Below, in pieces: positions 27,164 to 34,318 of a DNA stretch of 64,000 nucleotides (position 1 is its first letter; every line of letters begins with the position of its first letter). The notes below the pieces were generated by a model. It had not been told where the DNA came from, ran no database searches, and saw nothing but the letters and a program-made list of their open reading frames with translations. This stretch comes from an uncultured Bartonella sp. (GTDB taxonomy: Bacteria; Pseudomonadota; Alphaproteobacteria; Rhizobiales; Rhizobiaceae). The position numbers and the translations under genes were made by a program. Location of the stretch: positions 1-64,000 of the forward strand of contig CAMLCZ010000010.1 in NCBI GenBank assembly GCA_946478665.1, written 5' to 3'.

Positions 27164-27704
27164 AATCGGTTTAATTGTAAAAATCCTCTGCCTCAAAATA
27201 GGTTGGTAATTGTTTTATTGAGCCTCAAATTTTATTGAGCCGGAAGTCGCTTTCTATCCAGCCTGAAATAGTTCTTGGGATATTGATCTCCCTTGGGATA
27301 TTTGTTCCCTACCTGTATATTTGAACAATTGAATGAATTTTGAAGCATGAACGGTTTTAAAACCAGTATCTTTGATTTAGATCTCTCAAAATTTTACATT
27401 TTAAAAAATTTAAATATTTTATCTAAGTTCAATTATATATCTATATGGATATGCTTCTATAAAAACGTTTTTATGACGTGTTTTATAGGCATCTATAATA
27501 TGAAAATCGAATATATCTCTTTAAATAATGAAAAATAGTGAGAACTATTTTTTAGGAAAACCGTTTTCAGTAGAATTAAGAAAACAATTTTACAGGAATT
27601 GCTGCGATTCAATTTATGGTTAACACGACATTAACATTATCGGTTTTAATCTGACGCCACAATATTGATTCGCATAGCAGTGATAGACTGTTTTGAGAGG
27701 GATT
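27164..27704. other. AT-rich intergenic region upstream of the L,D-transpeptidase
   Basis: 540 bp of AT-rich sequence. 27188-27240 contains GCCTCAAA and ATTGAGCC repeats and 27271-27315 a loose direct repeat of CTTGGGATATT. An open frame at 27347-27538 is AT-rich, has no ribosome binding site and no recognisable motif, so I do not call it. The CtrA-type box near the 3' end is listed separately. Confidence 0.5.
27620..27635. promoter_or_regulatory. Perfect CtrA-type box upstream of the L,D-transpeptidase gene
   Basis: TTAACACGACATTAAC matches the full CtrA consensus TTAA-N7-TTAA(C) and lies 70 bp before the start codon at 27705, a normal distance for a CtrA site in a promoter. CtrA is the cell-cycle master regulator of alphaproteobacteria. 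Confidence 0.65.
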
Positions 27705-28325
27705 ATGCGTATAAAACAAATTTTGCTTGCTGCTGGACTGTTAACAAGTGCGGCACTGACCGGTTGTACGACAACCGGTGGGTCGTCATCGACGTTGGCT
27801 GCTTATTCCACGGTCAATGATGGTGGATTTGTTGTACCTGCTATTTCAGCCAATGAAATCAGGCCGGAGCTTCGGCGACAGGTTGTTGCCTATCCAACAC
27901 AGGAAGCACCGGGCACAATCATCATTAATACACAAACGAGATTTCTTTATTTTATCATGCCAGATGGAAAAGCCATGCGCTATGGCATTGGTGTAGGCCG
28001 TGATGGTTTCCGTTGGACGGGCAATGCCACAATTGGCCGTAAAGCAGAATGGCCAGCTTGGGTGCCACCTCAACGCATGCTTGTTCGCCAACCGGAATTA
28101 AAGGAATTTGCTGGTGGTATGCAGCCAGGGTTGAAAAACCCACTGGGGGCACGTGCGCTTTATCTTTATAAAGACGGTCGTGACAGTATGTTCCGACTCC
28201 ACGGTACGCCAGAGTGGTGGACGATTGGTACCAATGTTTCATCCGGCTGCATCCGCCTTATCAATCAGGATATTATTGATTTGTATAACCGCGCTGAAGT
28301 TGGTGCAAAAGTTATTGTTGAATAA
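27705..28325 (+). CDS. L,D-transpeptidase lipoprotein (YkuD domain)
   Basis: I start at the ATG at 27705 with AGAGGG 4-5 nt upstream (206 residues); a TTG at 27693 is less likely. The N-terminus is a lipoprotein signal with lipobox LTGC, lipidated Cys21. The YkuD catalytic motif shows His166 in RLHGTPEWW and Cys182, Arg184 in SSGCIRL. The enzyme would form 3-3 crosslinks in peptidoglycan or attach proteins to it, which matters for polar growth of Rhizobiales. The preceding CtrA-type box suggests cell-cycle control. It is followed by a strong terminator and appears monocistronic. Confidence 0.93.
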   Translation: MRIKQILLAAGLLTSAALTGCTTTGGSSSTLAAYSTVNDGGFVVPAISANEIRPELRRQVVAYPTQEAPGTIIINTQTRFLYFIMPDGKAMRYGIGVGRDGFRWTGNATIGRKAEWPAWVPPQRMLVRQPELKEFAGGMQPGLKNPLGARALYLYKDGRDSMFRLHGTPEWWTIGTNVSSGCIRLINQDIIDLYNRAEVGAKVIVE

Positions 28326-28350
28326 GAACAGAAAACATATCCCTTATAAG

Positions 28351-28370
28351 AGCGCGGCACAGTCCGCGCT
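28351..28370 (+). terminator. Rho-independent terminator after the L,D-transpeptidase
   Basis: AGCGCGG (28351-28357) pairs with CCGCGCT (28364-28370) across the loop CACAGT and is followed by TTTTTATT. Confidence 0.93.
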
Positions 28371-28429
28371 TTTTTATTGAGCATAGAAGGTCAAATTTAT
28401 TAGCCACAGAACATCAACAGCAATGCACT

Positions 28430-28570
28430 GTGATCCGCTAGATTAGATACGCTTAATATAGGCATCTATTTCGATTTTTGCTTCGATAGCTAAGCCCTTT
28501 CAGTTTTGCCGGAAAATTCTTGTTACTTCAGCGCATGAAACTTTCTGGCTGCCTCTAAAGCCGTTAAGGA
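28430..28570 (-). pseudogene. Possible RidA-family gene remnant
   Basis: On the minus strand the sequence reads SCAEVTRIFRQN, an in-frame stop, and then KGLAIEAKIEIDAYIKRI before a stop. The ending LAIEAKIEIDAYIK resembles the C-terminal strand and helix of RidA-like proteins. No start or N-terminal part remains. The match is short, so this is a weak call. Confidence 0.35.
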
Positions 28571-28615
28571 GCGTTCAGCGCGCGTTATAAAGGTGCATTT
28601 CACATCCGTTATATT

Positions 28616-28999
28616 TTAACGTGATGGGCGTGTCAGAATATAAACAGAGATCGCTATCAAAACGATTGCAACACAAATGGTAAGCCAAAGCACAGGCTTG
28701 GCGATCAACAAGAATGAGCAAAAACCAACACTCATACCACCAACAGCAAGTATTTTTACAAATGGTGAAATAACACCTTGCTCTTCCCATTGTTTAATAG
28801 GTGGTCCAAACACCTTATGGCTATGCAGCCAATGATGAAAACGTGGTGAGGAGCGGGCAAAACACCATGATGCAACCAGAAGAAATGGCACTGTTGGCAT
28901 GATAGGAAGAACGGCCCCAATGATTGCCAGAACAATCATGAGTAAGCCAATGACGTGATAAATAATGCGTAAAGGACGAGGAACGTTAAAATCTTTCAT
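28616..28999 (-). CDS. DUF454 (YbaN-like) inner-membrane protein
   Basis: This 127-residue protein matches the DUF454 pattern: RPLRIIYHVIGLLMIVLAII, GAVLPIMPTVPFLLVASWCF, ARSSPRFHHWLHSHKVFGP, with three to four membrane helices and the FGPPIKQWEEQGVI loop. The function of the family is unknown. It stands alone, between the terminator of the L,D-transpeptidase gene and the divergent RlpA-like gene. Confidence 0.9.
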   Translation of the reverse strand: MKDFNVPRPLRIIYHVIGLLMIVLAIIGAVLPIMPTVPFLLVASWCFARSSPRFHHWLHSHKVFGPPIKQWEEQGVISPFVKILAVGGMSVGFCSFLLIAKPVLWLTICVAIVLIAISVYILTRPSR

Positions 29000-29174
29000 C
29001 TCTAATCTCTCGCATTAAAATATTACCATTTTTTGTCAAAAACGCCCCAAAATGAGGCAAGGTATTGATAATTAAGGCGAAAATGCCTTGGAAGGGTCAT
29101 TCCTACACCACATAGGTCCAGTATTAACGCCATCTCGCTTAACGATCTCACAAACTCAAACTGGTAAGCAGGAT

Positions 29175-29537
29175 ATGTGTTTTTTGACCGATAAAAAAAG
29201 CCTTCTATCATTGATAACAGCAATTTTTGTTGTTTTTTCAGTTAATATCAGCCAAGCCCGCCAATGTGGAGGAGCTTCATGGTATTCCCTTCATTCTAAA
29301 ACCGCATCAGGTGAAAGAATGAACCCATTTGGTATGACAGCCGCCCATAAGACATTACCCTTGGGTAGTAAAATCCGTGTTACCAATAACATTAATGGCA
29401 AGTCGATTATTGTACGCGTCAATGATCGTGGTCCATTTATTGCAGGTCGCATTTTGGATTTGTCAAAAGGAGCAGCCAATCAACTTGGTTTTGTTCAGCG
29501 TGGTGTAACAAAAGTCTGTTACGAACGAATAAGCTGA
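29175..29537 (+). CDS. RlpA-like septal/lytic transglycosylase-fold exported protein
   Basis: The start at 29175 (MCFLTDKKSLL) gives 120 residues with a Sec signal peptide (ITAIFVVFSVNISQA). The mature protein is a double-psi beta-barrel of the RlpA/EG45-like family: GGASWYSLHSKTASGERMNP, AAHKTLPLGSKIRVTN and VRVNDRGPFIAGRILDLSK, with the conserved Asp in NDRGPF. RlpA proteins cleave or bind denuded glycan strands at the septum; this one lacks the C-terminal SPOR domain of E. coli RlpA and is a short form. An upstream in-frame ATG at 29088 is rejected for lack of a signal peptide. It would act in the periplasm with the neighbouring cell-wall gene functions. Confidence 0.87.
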   Translation: MCFLTDKKSLLSLITAIFVVFSVNISQARQCGGASWYSLHSKTASGERMNPFGMTAAHKTLPLGSKIRVTNNINGKSIIVRVNDRGPFIAGRILDLSKGAANQLGFVQRGVTKVCYERIS

Positions 29538-29550
29538 TATCATCAAAAAA

Positions 29551-29582
29551 TAGAAGGGGAAGATTCATATCTTTCCCTTCTA
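29551..29582 (-). terminator. Bidirectional-type terminator between RlpA-like and HdeD genes
   Basis: A 13-bp stem TAGAAGGGGAAGA (29551-29563) with TCTTTCCCTTCTA (29570-29582), one G-T pair, loop TTCATA. Read on the minus strand it is followed by TTTTTTGATG, so it ends the HdeD transcript and probably also that of the RlpA-like gene. Confidence 0.9.
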
Positions 29583-29598
29583 TAAATGCAAAATTCTT

Positions 29599-30171
29599 TT
29601 ATTCGCCAAGGTTTTTCAGGGCGCGTAGACCAAGCGAAAATGCAATCCAGCTCCAGCCTTGGAAAATCAGATCAATGGACAGGAATAAGCCTAATACCCA
29701 AAGGCTGTTGAAAGGCCAACCGGTTGTAATAATAAGACCAGCTATTGCAGTAATGATACCAGCTGCAATAATCCAGCCATAACCTCTGACACCACGACTT
29801 TGGAATCCGACCACGATGCGGATCACGCCGGCAACTATCAGCAAAAATCCCAAAAGAAATGTGAAAAAAGCGGCCGCTAGGATTGGTTCAACAAGACAAA
29901 CAATAGCGCCAATTGTGTAAAGTAGGCCAGCAATAAGCCAATAGAAAAAACGCCCCCAACTTTTTACACTAAAAGCATGAACGGTTTGAATAGCACCGCC
30001 AAAAAGCATCATAATACCAATATAAATTGTTACGGCCGTGGTGGCAAAAGGCAGTGTAAAAGCTGCTATCACCCCTACAACAAGTAGGAGGATTCCCATA
30101 GCCATAAACCATCCCCATTTGCTCGCGAGTTCTCTTCCGTTAATTGGAAGATTCAAATTGTCTGCTCTCAC
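29599..30171 (-). CDS. HdeD family membrane protein (DUF308)
   Basis: A 190-residue inner-membrane protein with six predicted helices. Family features are the N-terminal GWFMAMGILLLVVGVIAAFT segment followed by repeated GGAIQ, GFLLIVAGVIRIV and GAIVCLVEPILAA motifs. Relatives are named after HdeD, involved in acid resistance in E. coli, but their molecular role is unknown and many alphaproteobacteria carry them outside acid-stress islands. It is monocistronic, with a 190-bp promoter gap shared with the divergent phospholipase gene. Confidence 0.85.
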   Translation of the reverse strand: MRADNLNLPINGRELASKWGWFMAMGILLLVVGVIAAFTLPFATTAVTIYIGIMMLFGGAIQTVHAFSVKSWGRFFYWLIAGLLYTIGAIVCLVEPILAAAFFTFLLGFLLIVAGVIRIVVGFQSRGVRGYGWIIAAGIITAIAGLIITTGWPFNSLWVLGLFLSIDLIFQGWSWIAFSLGLRALKNLGE

Positions 30172-30361
30172 GATTATTTTTCCTTTTCAAAATGAATGTT
30201 TCGAAACTAAAGTTAGTATACCATTGCTGTTTAGAAAAAAGCATTGGCATCTTTTATCATCTTTACCCTAAATATATGTTGTAAATATCGTATGAACAGA
30301 GACACTCGATCACAATTACGGTAACAACAGTTTTTTAACAGTAGCGAGAAGTAAGTAATTT

Positions 30362-31822
30362 ATGGATTTGTTTCTTGAAAATTATTGGCCCCATATCCTT
30401 GCCCTTTTGTCGCTTGTTTTAGGACTTGTGGCAGCTATTCACGCAACAATGACCAAACAGGAAGTCCGTTCGGCTATTGGTTGGGTTGGTGTCATATTAC
30501 TTTCTCCTATACTTGGTGCTTTGATATATGCGGTTTTTGGTGTCAACCGTATGCGTAACCGCGCAGTTAATGAAAAGCGTCGTCATGTTGCGGGTAAGGG
30601 TCATGCTCGCATCGTTGATTATGACTGTAGCAATGAGGATATTTTACAGCGTTTTGGCCGACTGGCCTTGCCTATGAAAAGATTGGGTGACCATGTCAGT
30701 CTTGGGCGGATTACTTCAGGAAATAGGCTGCACGTATTTGATAATGGTGACGAGGCTTATGGCGCCATGTTGGCCGCTATTGAAGGAGCGCGCAACTGTG
30801 TCATTCTTGAATCTTATATCTTTGATCGTGACGAGATGGGGAAACGCTTCGTCAAAGCTCTGTCCGCGGCGGTTAAACGTGGCGTTGCTGTTCGTGTTTT
30901 GATAGATGCTGTCGGCGCGCGTTATTCAATACCCAGTATCGTTCGTGATTTGCGCAGGGAAAAAGTGCCGGTTGCTGTCTTTAACGGCAATATCATTATG
31001 GGGCTTAGACTACCTTATGCCAATTTAAGAACACACCGTAAAATACTTGTTGTCGATAACAGTGTTGCATTCACGGGTGGAATGAATATTCGCGCAGGAT
31101 TTTCTCATAAATTAAGCGGAGAAAAAACCGCAGACGACACACATTTCAAGGTAGAAGGGCCGGCGGTAATAGACTTATTCAGAGTTGCTTCTAATGATTG
31201 GTGTTTTGCGACAGGTGAAGCTCTTGATGACAAAAACTGGTCGATACCGTCCCCAAAATGCAAACCGGATGAAGGCATGTGTGTGCGCGTTGTTCCAACA
31301 GGGCCTGACCGGTTGATGGAAACCAATCAACGTATGTTGATCGGTGCGTTTTCACTGGCTGAAAAGCACATTAGAATTATGACACCTTATTTGCTTCCCG
31401 ATCGTGAATTGATTAGCGGATTGGTAACAGCGGCACGTCGTGGCGTTGAAGTTGATATCGTTGTGCCAGGAAACAACAATCTTAAATTGGTTGATCGGGC
31501 GATGCGTGCGCAATTTGACCAACTTTTACAAGATGGCTGTCGAATTTGGCGCGCCAATGGTCCATTCAATCATTCTAAGCTGATAGCGATTGATGACAGG
31601 TGGAGCTACGTCGGCTCATCAAATCTTGATGCGCGTTCTTTAAGATTGAATTTTGAAATCGATATGGAAATTTTTGATGAATCCTTATCGCATTCTCTTT
31701 CTGAAAAAATAGCCAAAGAGCAAAGGGATTCGCGTCAGGTTCTTATGGAAGATCTGGTTAAACGCCCCTTTTTATTCCGTTTGATTGATAAGATTATTTG
31801 GCTGGGGTCACCGTATCTTTAA
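30362..31822 (+). CDS. Cardiolipin synthase / phospholipase D-family protein
   Basis: A 486-residue protein with two N-terminal membrane helices (ILALLSLVLGLVAAIHA and GWVGVILLSPILGALIYAVF) and two HKD motifs: H225-R-K-ILVVD and H404-SKLIAID, then GSSNLDARSLRLNFE. These are the catalytic motifs of bacterial cardiolipin synthases, which join phosphatidylglycerol molecules. The length matches ClsA-type enzymes. The last 29 bp overlap the 3' end of the convergent EEP gene. Confidence 0.9.
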   Translation: MDLFLENYWPHILALLSLVLGLVAAIHATMTKQEVRSAIGWVGVILLSPILGALIYAVFGVNRMRNRAVNEKRRHVAGKGHARIVDYDCSNEDILQRFGRLALPMKRLGDHVSLGRITSGNRLHVFDNGDEAYGAMLAAIEGARNCVILESYIFDRDEMGKRFVKALSAAVKRGVAVRVLIDAVGARYSIPSIVRDLRREKVPVAVFNGNIIMGLRLPYANLRTHRKILVVDNSVAFTGGMNIRAGFSHKLSGEKTADDTHFKVEGPAVIDLFRVASNDWCFATGEALDDKNWSIPSPKCKPDEGMCVRVVPTGPDRLMETNQRMLIGAFSLAEKHIRIMTPYLLPDRELISGLVTAARRGVEVDIVVPGNNNLKLVDRAMRAQFDQLLQDGCRIWRANGPFNHSKLIAIDDRWSYVGSSNLDARSLRLNFEIDMEIFDESLSHSLSEKIAKEQRDSRQVLMEDLVKRPFLFRLIDKIIWLGSPYL

Positions 31823-32702
31823 GAAAAGTTGTGGCCCCAGCAAGGTCTATTTTTGCTTTGATCGGCAAGTGGTCTGATGCAACACGGGCAAGTGCTGTGT
31901 TATGAATTTCAATATTCGATACCAATTGGTGCGGATAGGCAAAAACCCTATCAAGTGCTAGAACAGGAAAGCGCGAAGGAAAACTTGGCAGTGTCCCTAA
32001 TCTTAAGTCAAAAAAGGATTCAAGACTGGCCAATGATGATGTTTTTCCGATACGCCATTCATTAAGATCACCCACCATGATTGTCGGCATAATCTTGCGC
32101 GTTTGTAACAGCGAAAGGATAACCTTTGCCTGCTTGATACGAGAGTGATGCAAAAGGCCAAAATGGGCGGCAACAATACGTATGTCGCCAGCTGGCATTG
32201 CCAGTTCAACGATAAGTGCGCCTCGCGGTTCAACACCTGGTAGGTTGATTTGCACAATATCATTGACCTTGCCATTGCGCATAAACAAAGCATTGCCGTG
32301 CCAGCCATGTCCGTTGGGCGACATTGTGTTGATCGGTACAGGAATAAGGCCAGTTTCAGCTTTCAAATAATTAAGGTCAAGTAATCCTATTCTTTCGCCA
32401 AACCGTTTGTCTGCTTCTTGTAGAGCCATAATATCGGCATTAAGTTCGGCTATAACGCGCACAATCCTTTTAGGGTCAAAAATTTTGTCGGTACCGACGC
32501 ATTTATGCACATTATACGACGCGACTATTGTGTCATAGGTATCGCAATCTGCCTCTGCTGGGCGATGGCCTTGTCGGTTGCGAATAGCACGCAAAATTCT
32601 ATCGTGAAGTGTTTTCTGGTTTAACTGGTTAGGCCAGTGAAGCTTTTTATTTTTAAGAACGTCAATCATTTGTTTCTTTTGCGAGGAAAAAGGTTTCCTC
32701 AT
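31794..32702 (-). CDS. Endonuclease/exonuclease/phosphatase-family protein
   Basis: A 302-residue EEP-fold hydrolase. Visible motifs are ASYNVHKCVGTD (metal-binding Asn), the catalytic ALQEAD near residue 93, GDLNEWR and the C-terminal SDHLPIKA His. This resembles the phosphodiesterase and sphingomyelinase-like branch rather than ExoA. A ~50-residue basic N-terminal extension precedes the domain. The gene lies next to the convergent cardiolipin synthase, with 29 bp of 3' overlap; the two families often neighbour each other in Rhizobiales, so a lipid-linked role is possible but unproven. Confidence 0.85.
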   Translation of the reverse strand: MRKPFSSQKKQMIDVLKNKKLHWPNQLNQKTLHDRILRAIRNRQGHRPAEADCDTYDTIVASYNVHKCVGTDKIFDPKRIVRVIAELNADIMALQEADKRFGERIGLLDLNYLKAETGLIPVPINTMSPNGHGWHGNALFMRNGKVNDIVQINLPGVEPRGALIVELAMPAGDIRIVAAHFGLLHHSRIKQAKVILSLLQTRKIMPTIMVGDLNEWRIGKTSSLASLESFFDLRLGTLPSFPSRFPVLALDRVFAYPHQLVSNIEIHNTALARVASDHLPIKAKIDLAGATTFLKDTVTPAK

Positions 32703-32897
32703 TTAATCACCGTGGAATATGCCGCTATCACACATAAAGCGCAAGTATTATCATTATAAATCAGCAACCACTTTTTATCTTGATTAATGGATTGTGATAT
32801 AATTTACGACAGAAAAAGAAAAATTAGGATTTTTTTGAAACTAGGTCTATTCTTTTACCATATCCTGTATCCTTGATAGGTCACGGTAGAGATAATT

Positions 32898-33266
32898 ATG
32901 AACGACAGTGATAATGAAGCAATTATCATTACAGCATTCTCGCAGCAGCCTGCAACGCAGAAGCAAGCTGGTCCTGTTGCCTTTAACCGTATTGAACTTA
33001 ATGCTATTTTGCGCATCTATGGGCAAATGGTGGCGGCTGGTGAATGGCGGGATTATGCAATAGACCATCTTGATGATAAGGCGGTATTTTCTATCTTTCG
33101 GCGTTCGAGCGAAGTTCCCCTTTATAGGGTCGAAAAGTGCCCAAGATTATCAAATAAACAGGGTGCTTATAGTGTTATTGCTGCAACCGGCATGATTTTA
33201 AAACGCGGGCATGAGTTGCAAAATGTTTTAAGAGTTTTCGATAAAAAACTTCTCAAACTTGTTTAG
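32898..33266 (+). CDS. DUF2794 protein
   Basis: This 122-residue protein fits the alphaproteobacteria-restricted DUF2794: FNRIELNAILRIYGQMVAAG, GEWRDYAIDHLDDKAVFSIF, RRSSEVPLYRVEKCPRL and the end KRGHELQNVLRVFDKKLLKL. No function is known. The N-terminal 25 residues are low-complexity. It is the only plus-strand gene between two minus-strand genes and ends before a palindromic terminator. Confidence 0.88.
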   Translation: MNDSDNEAIIITAFSQQPATQKQAGPVAFNRIELNAILRIYGQMVAAGEWRDYAIDHLDDKAVFSIFRRSSEVPLYRVEKCPRLSNKQGAYSVIAATGMILKRGHELQNVLRVFDKKLLKLV

Positions 33267-33325
33267 CTTTTATGGCTTGAGTTTTTACTGCAATAAACAT
33301 CAATAAAATTGGTCAATCATAATAA

Positions 33326-33353
33326 AAGCCCCGTAACAATTGTTACGGGGCTT
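33326..33353. terminator. Palindromic bidirectional terminator
   Basis: A perfect 14+14 palindrome with arms AAGCCCCGTAACAA and TTGTTACGGGGCTT lies between the convergent DUF2794 and Bax inhibitor-1 genes. Flanking A and T bases are present on both sides, so it should work in both directions. Confidence 0.9.
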
Positions 33354-33380
33354 AAAATATCACCAATTAAACGGGACAAA

Positions 33381-34154
33381 TTAGTCGCGGTTTTGGCCTA
33401 AGAATTGTAGTAAGAACACAAACATATTGATGAAGTCGAGATAGAGCGTCAATGCTCCCATAACAACTTTACGACCACGAGATTCAATCTCGTCACCTTC
33501 GTAATACATCAATTTGATTGTTTGTGTGTCATAAGCCGTTAAGCCAGCAAAAATCAGCACACCAATAACAGATATAGCAAATTGAAGAGCGCTTGAACCA
33601 AGGAAAATATTGACAATCATTGCCAATAGAATACCGATCAATCCCATAAATAGGAAAGAGCCCAAGCCGGTTAAATCACGCTTTGTTGTGTAGCCATAAA
33701 GCGAAAGAGAACCAAAAGCTGCTGCCGTTATAAAGAAGGTTTGGGTGATGCTACCTGGGGTGTAGCGTAAAATAATAGATGATAGGGAAAGCCCAACAAG
33801 TGCAGCATAACCAAAAAATATCGCGCGAGCTGTACTGGTGCTTAAAGAACCAATTCTAATACTTAAAAATAACACCGCTACCAATGGTGCAAACATAACA
33901 ACATAGGCAAATGGCGATGTATAGAATGTGACACCGAATTGGGTCAGCACGACACCATTGCGCATAACACCGACAGCTGACGCAGGATCAGTTGTGGTTG
34001 CCAATGACGATATAACAAATGCAGCAATGCCTGTAATAACCAAGCCGATTGCCATCGTATTATAAACGCCCAGCATATAGCTGCGTAAACCTTGATCAAT
34101 CGAAGCATCTGCATGTTCGACTGTAGCTGAACGTAAGTTTTTAAAATCTTGCAT
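33381..34154 (-). CDS. Bax inhibitor-1/YccA-family membrane protein
   Basis: A 257-residue protein with seven hydrophobic segments and the BI-1 pattern VYNTMAIGLVITGIAAF (N-terminal), FFGYAALVGLSLSSIILRYT, and LTAYDTQTIKLMYY, then ALTLYLDFINMFVFLLQFLG at the end. YccA in E. coli modulates the FtsH protease; homologues in eukaryotes modulate ER calcium. It appears monocistronic, 164 bp from the upstream ABC gene cluster. Confidence 0.92.
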   Translation of the reverse strand: MQDFKNLRSATVEHADASIDQGLRSYMLGVYNTMAIGLVITGIAAFVISSLATTTDPASAVGVMRNGVVLTQFGVTFYTSPFAYVVMFAPLVAVLFLSIRIGSLSTSTARAIFFGYAALVGLSLSSIILRYTPGSITQTFFITAAAFGSLSLYGYTTKRDLTGLGSFLFMGLIGILLAMIVNIFLGSSALQFAISVIGVLIFAGLTAYDTQTIKLMYYEGDEIESRGRKVVMGALTLYLDFINMFVFLLQFLGQNRD

Positions 34155-34318
34155 ATAAATCTTCCTCTAGCGTGTGTTCCGTCCGGTGTCGAGAAATGAA
34201 ATTTTCAATATATGCTTTTCCATTCATCCCGCGCGCCGCTGGCGGAACCCCAGCATGCGTGTTAATTATTATGGGAAACTCTTCAATAAATTTCAAGTCT
34301 TTATATCATGACCAAAGC

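Noticed and set aside
27347-27538. Small gene between the sRNA and the L,D-transpeptidase
   Set aside because: The frame is AT-rich, has no ribosome binding site, and contains no recognisable motif.
30362-32702. Overlap of the cardiolipin synthase and EEP genes as a sequencing error
   Set aside because: Both frames are intact with normal endings and a 29-bp convergent 3' overlap is ordinary in compact genomes.
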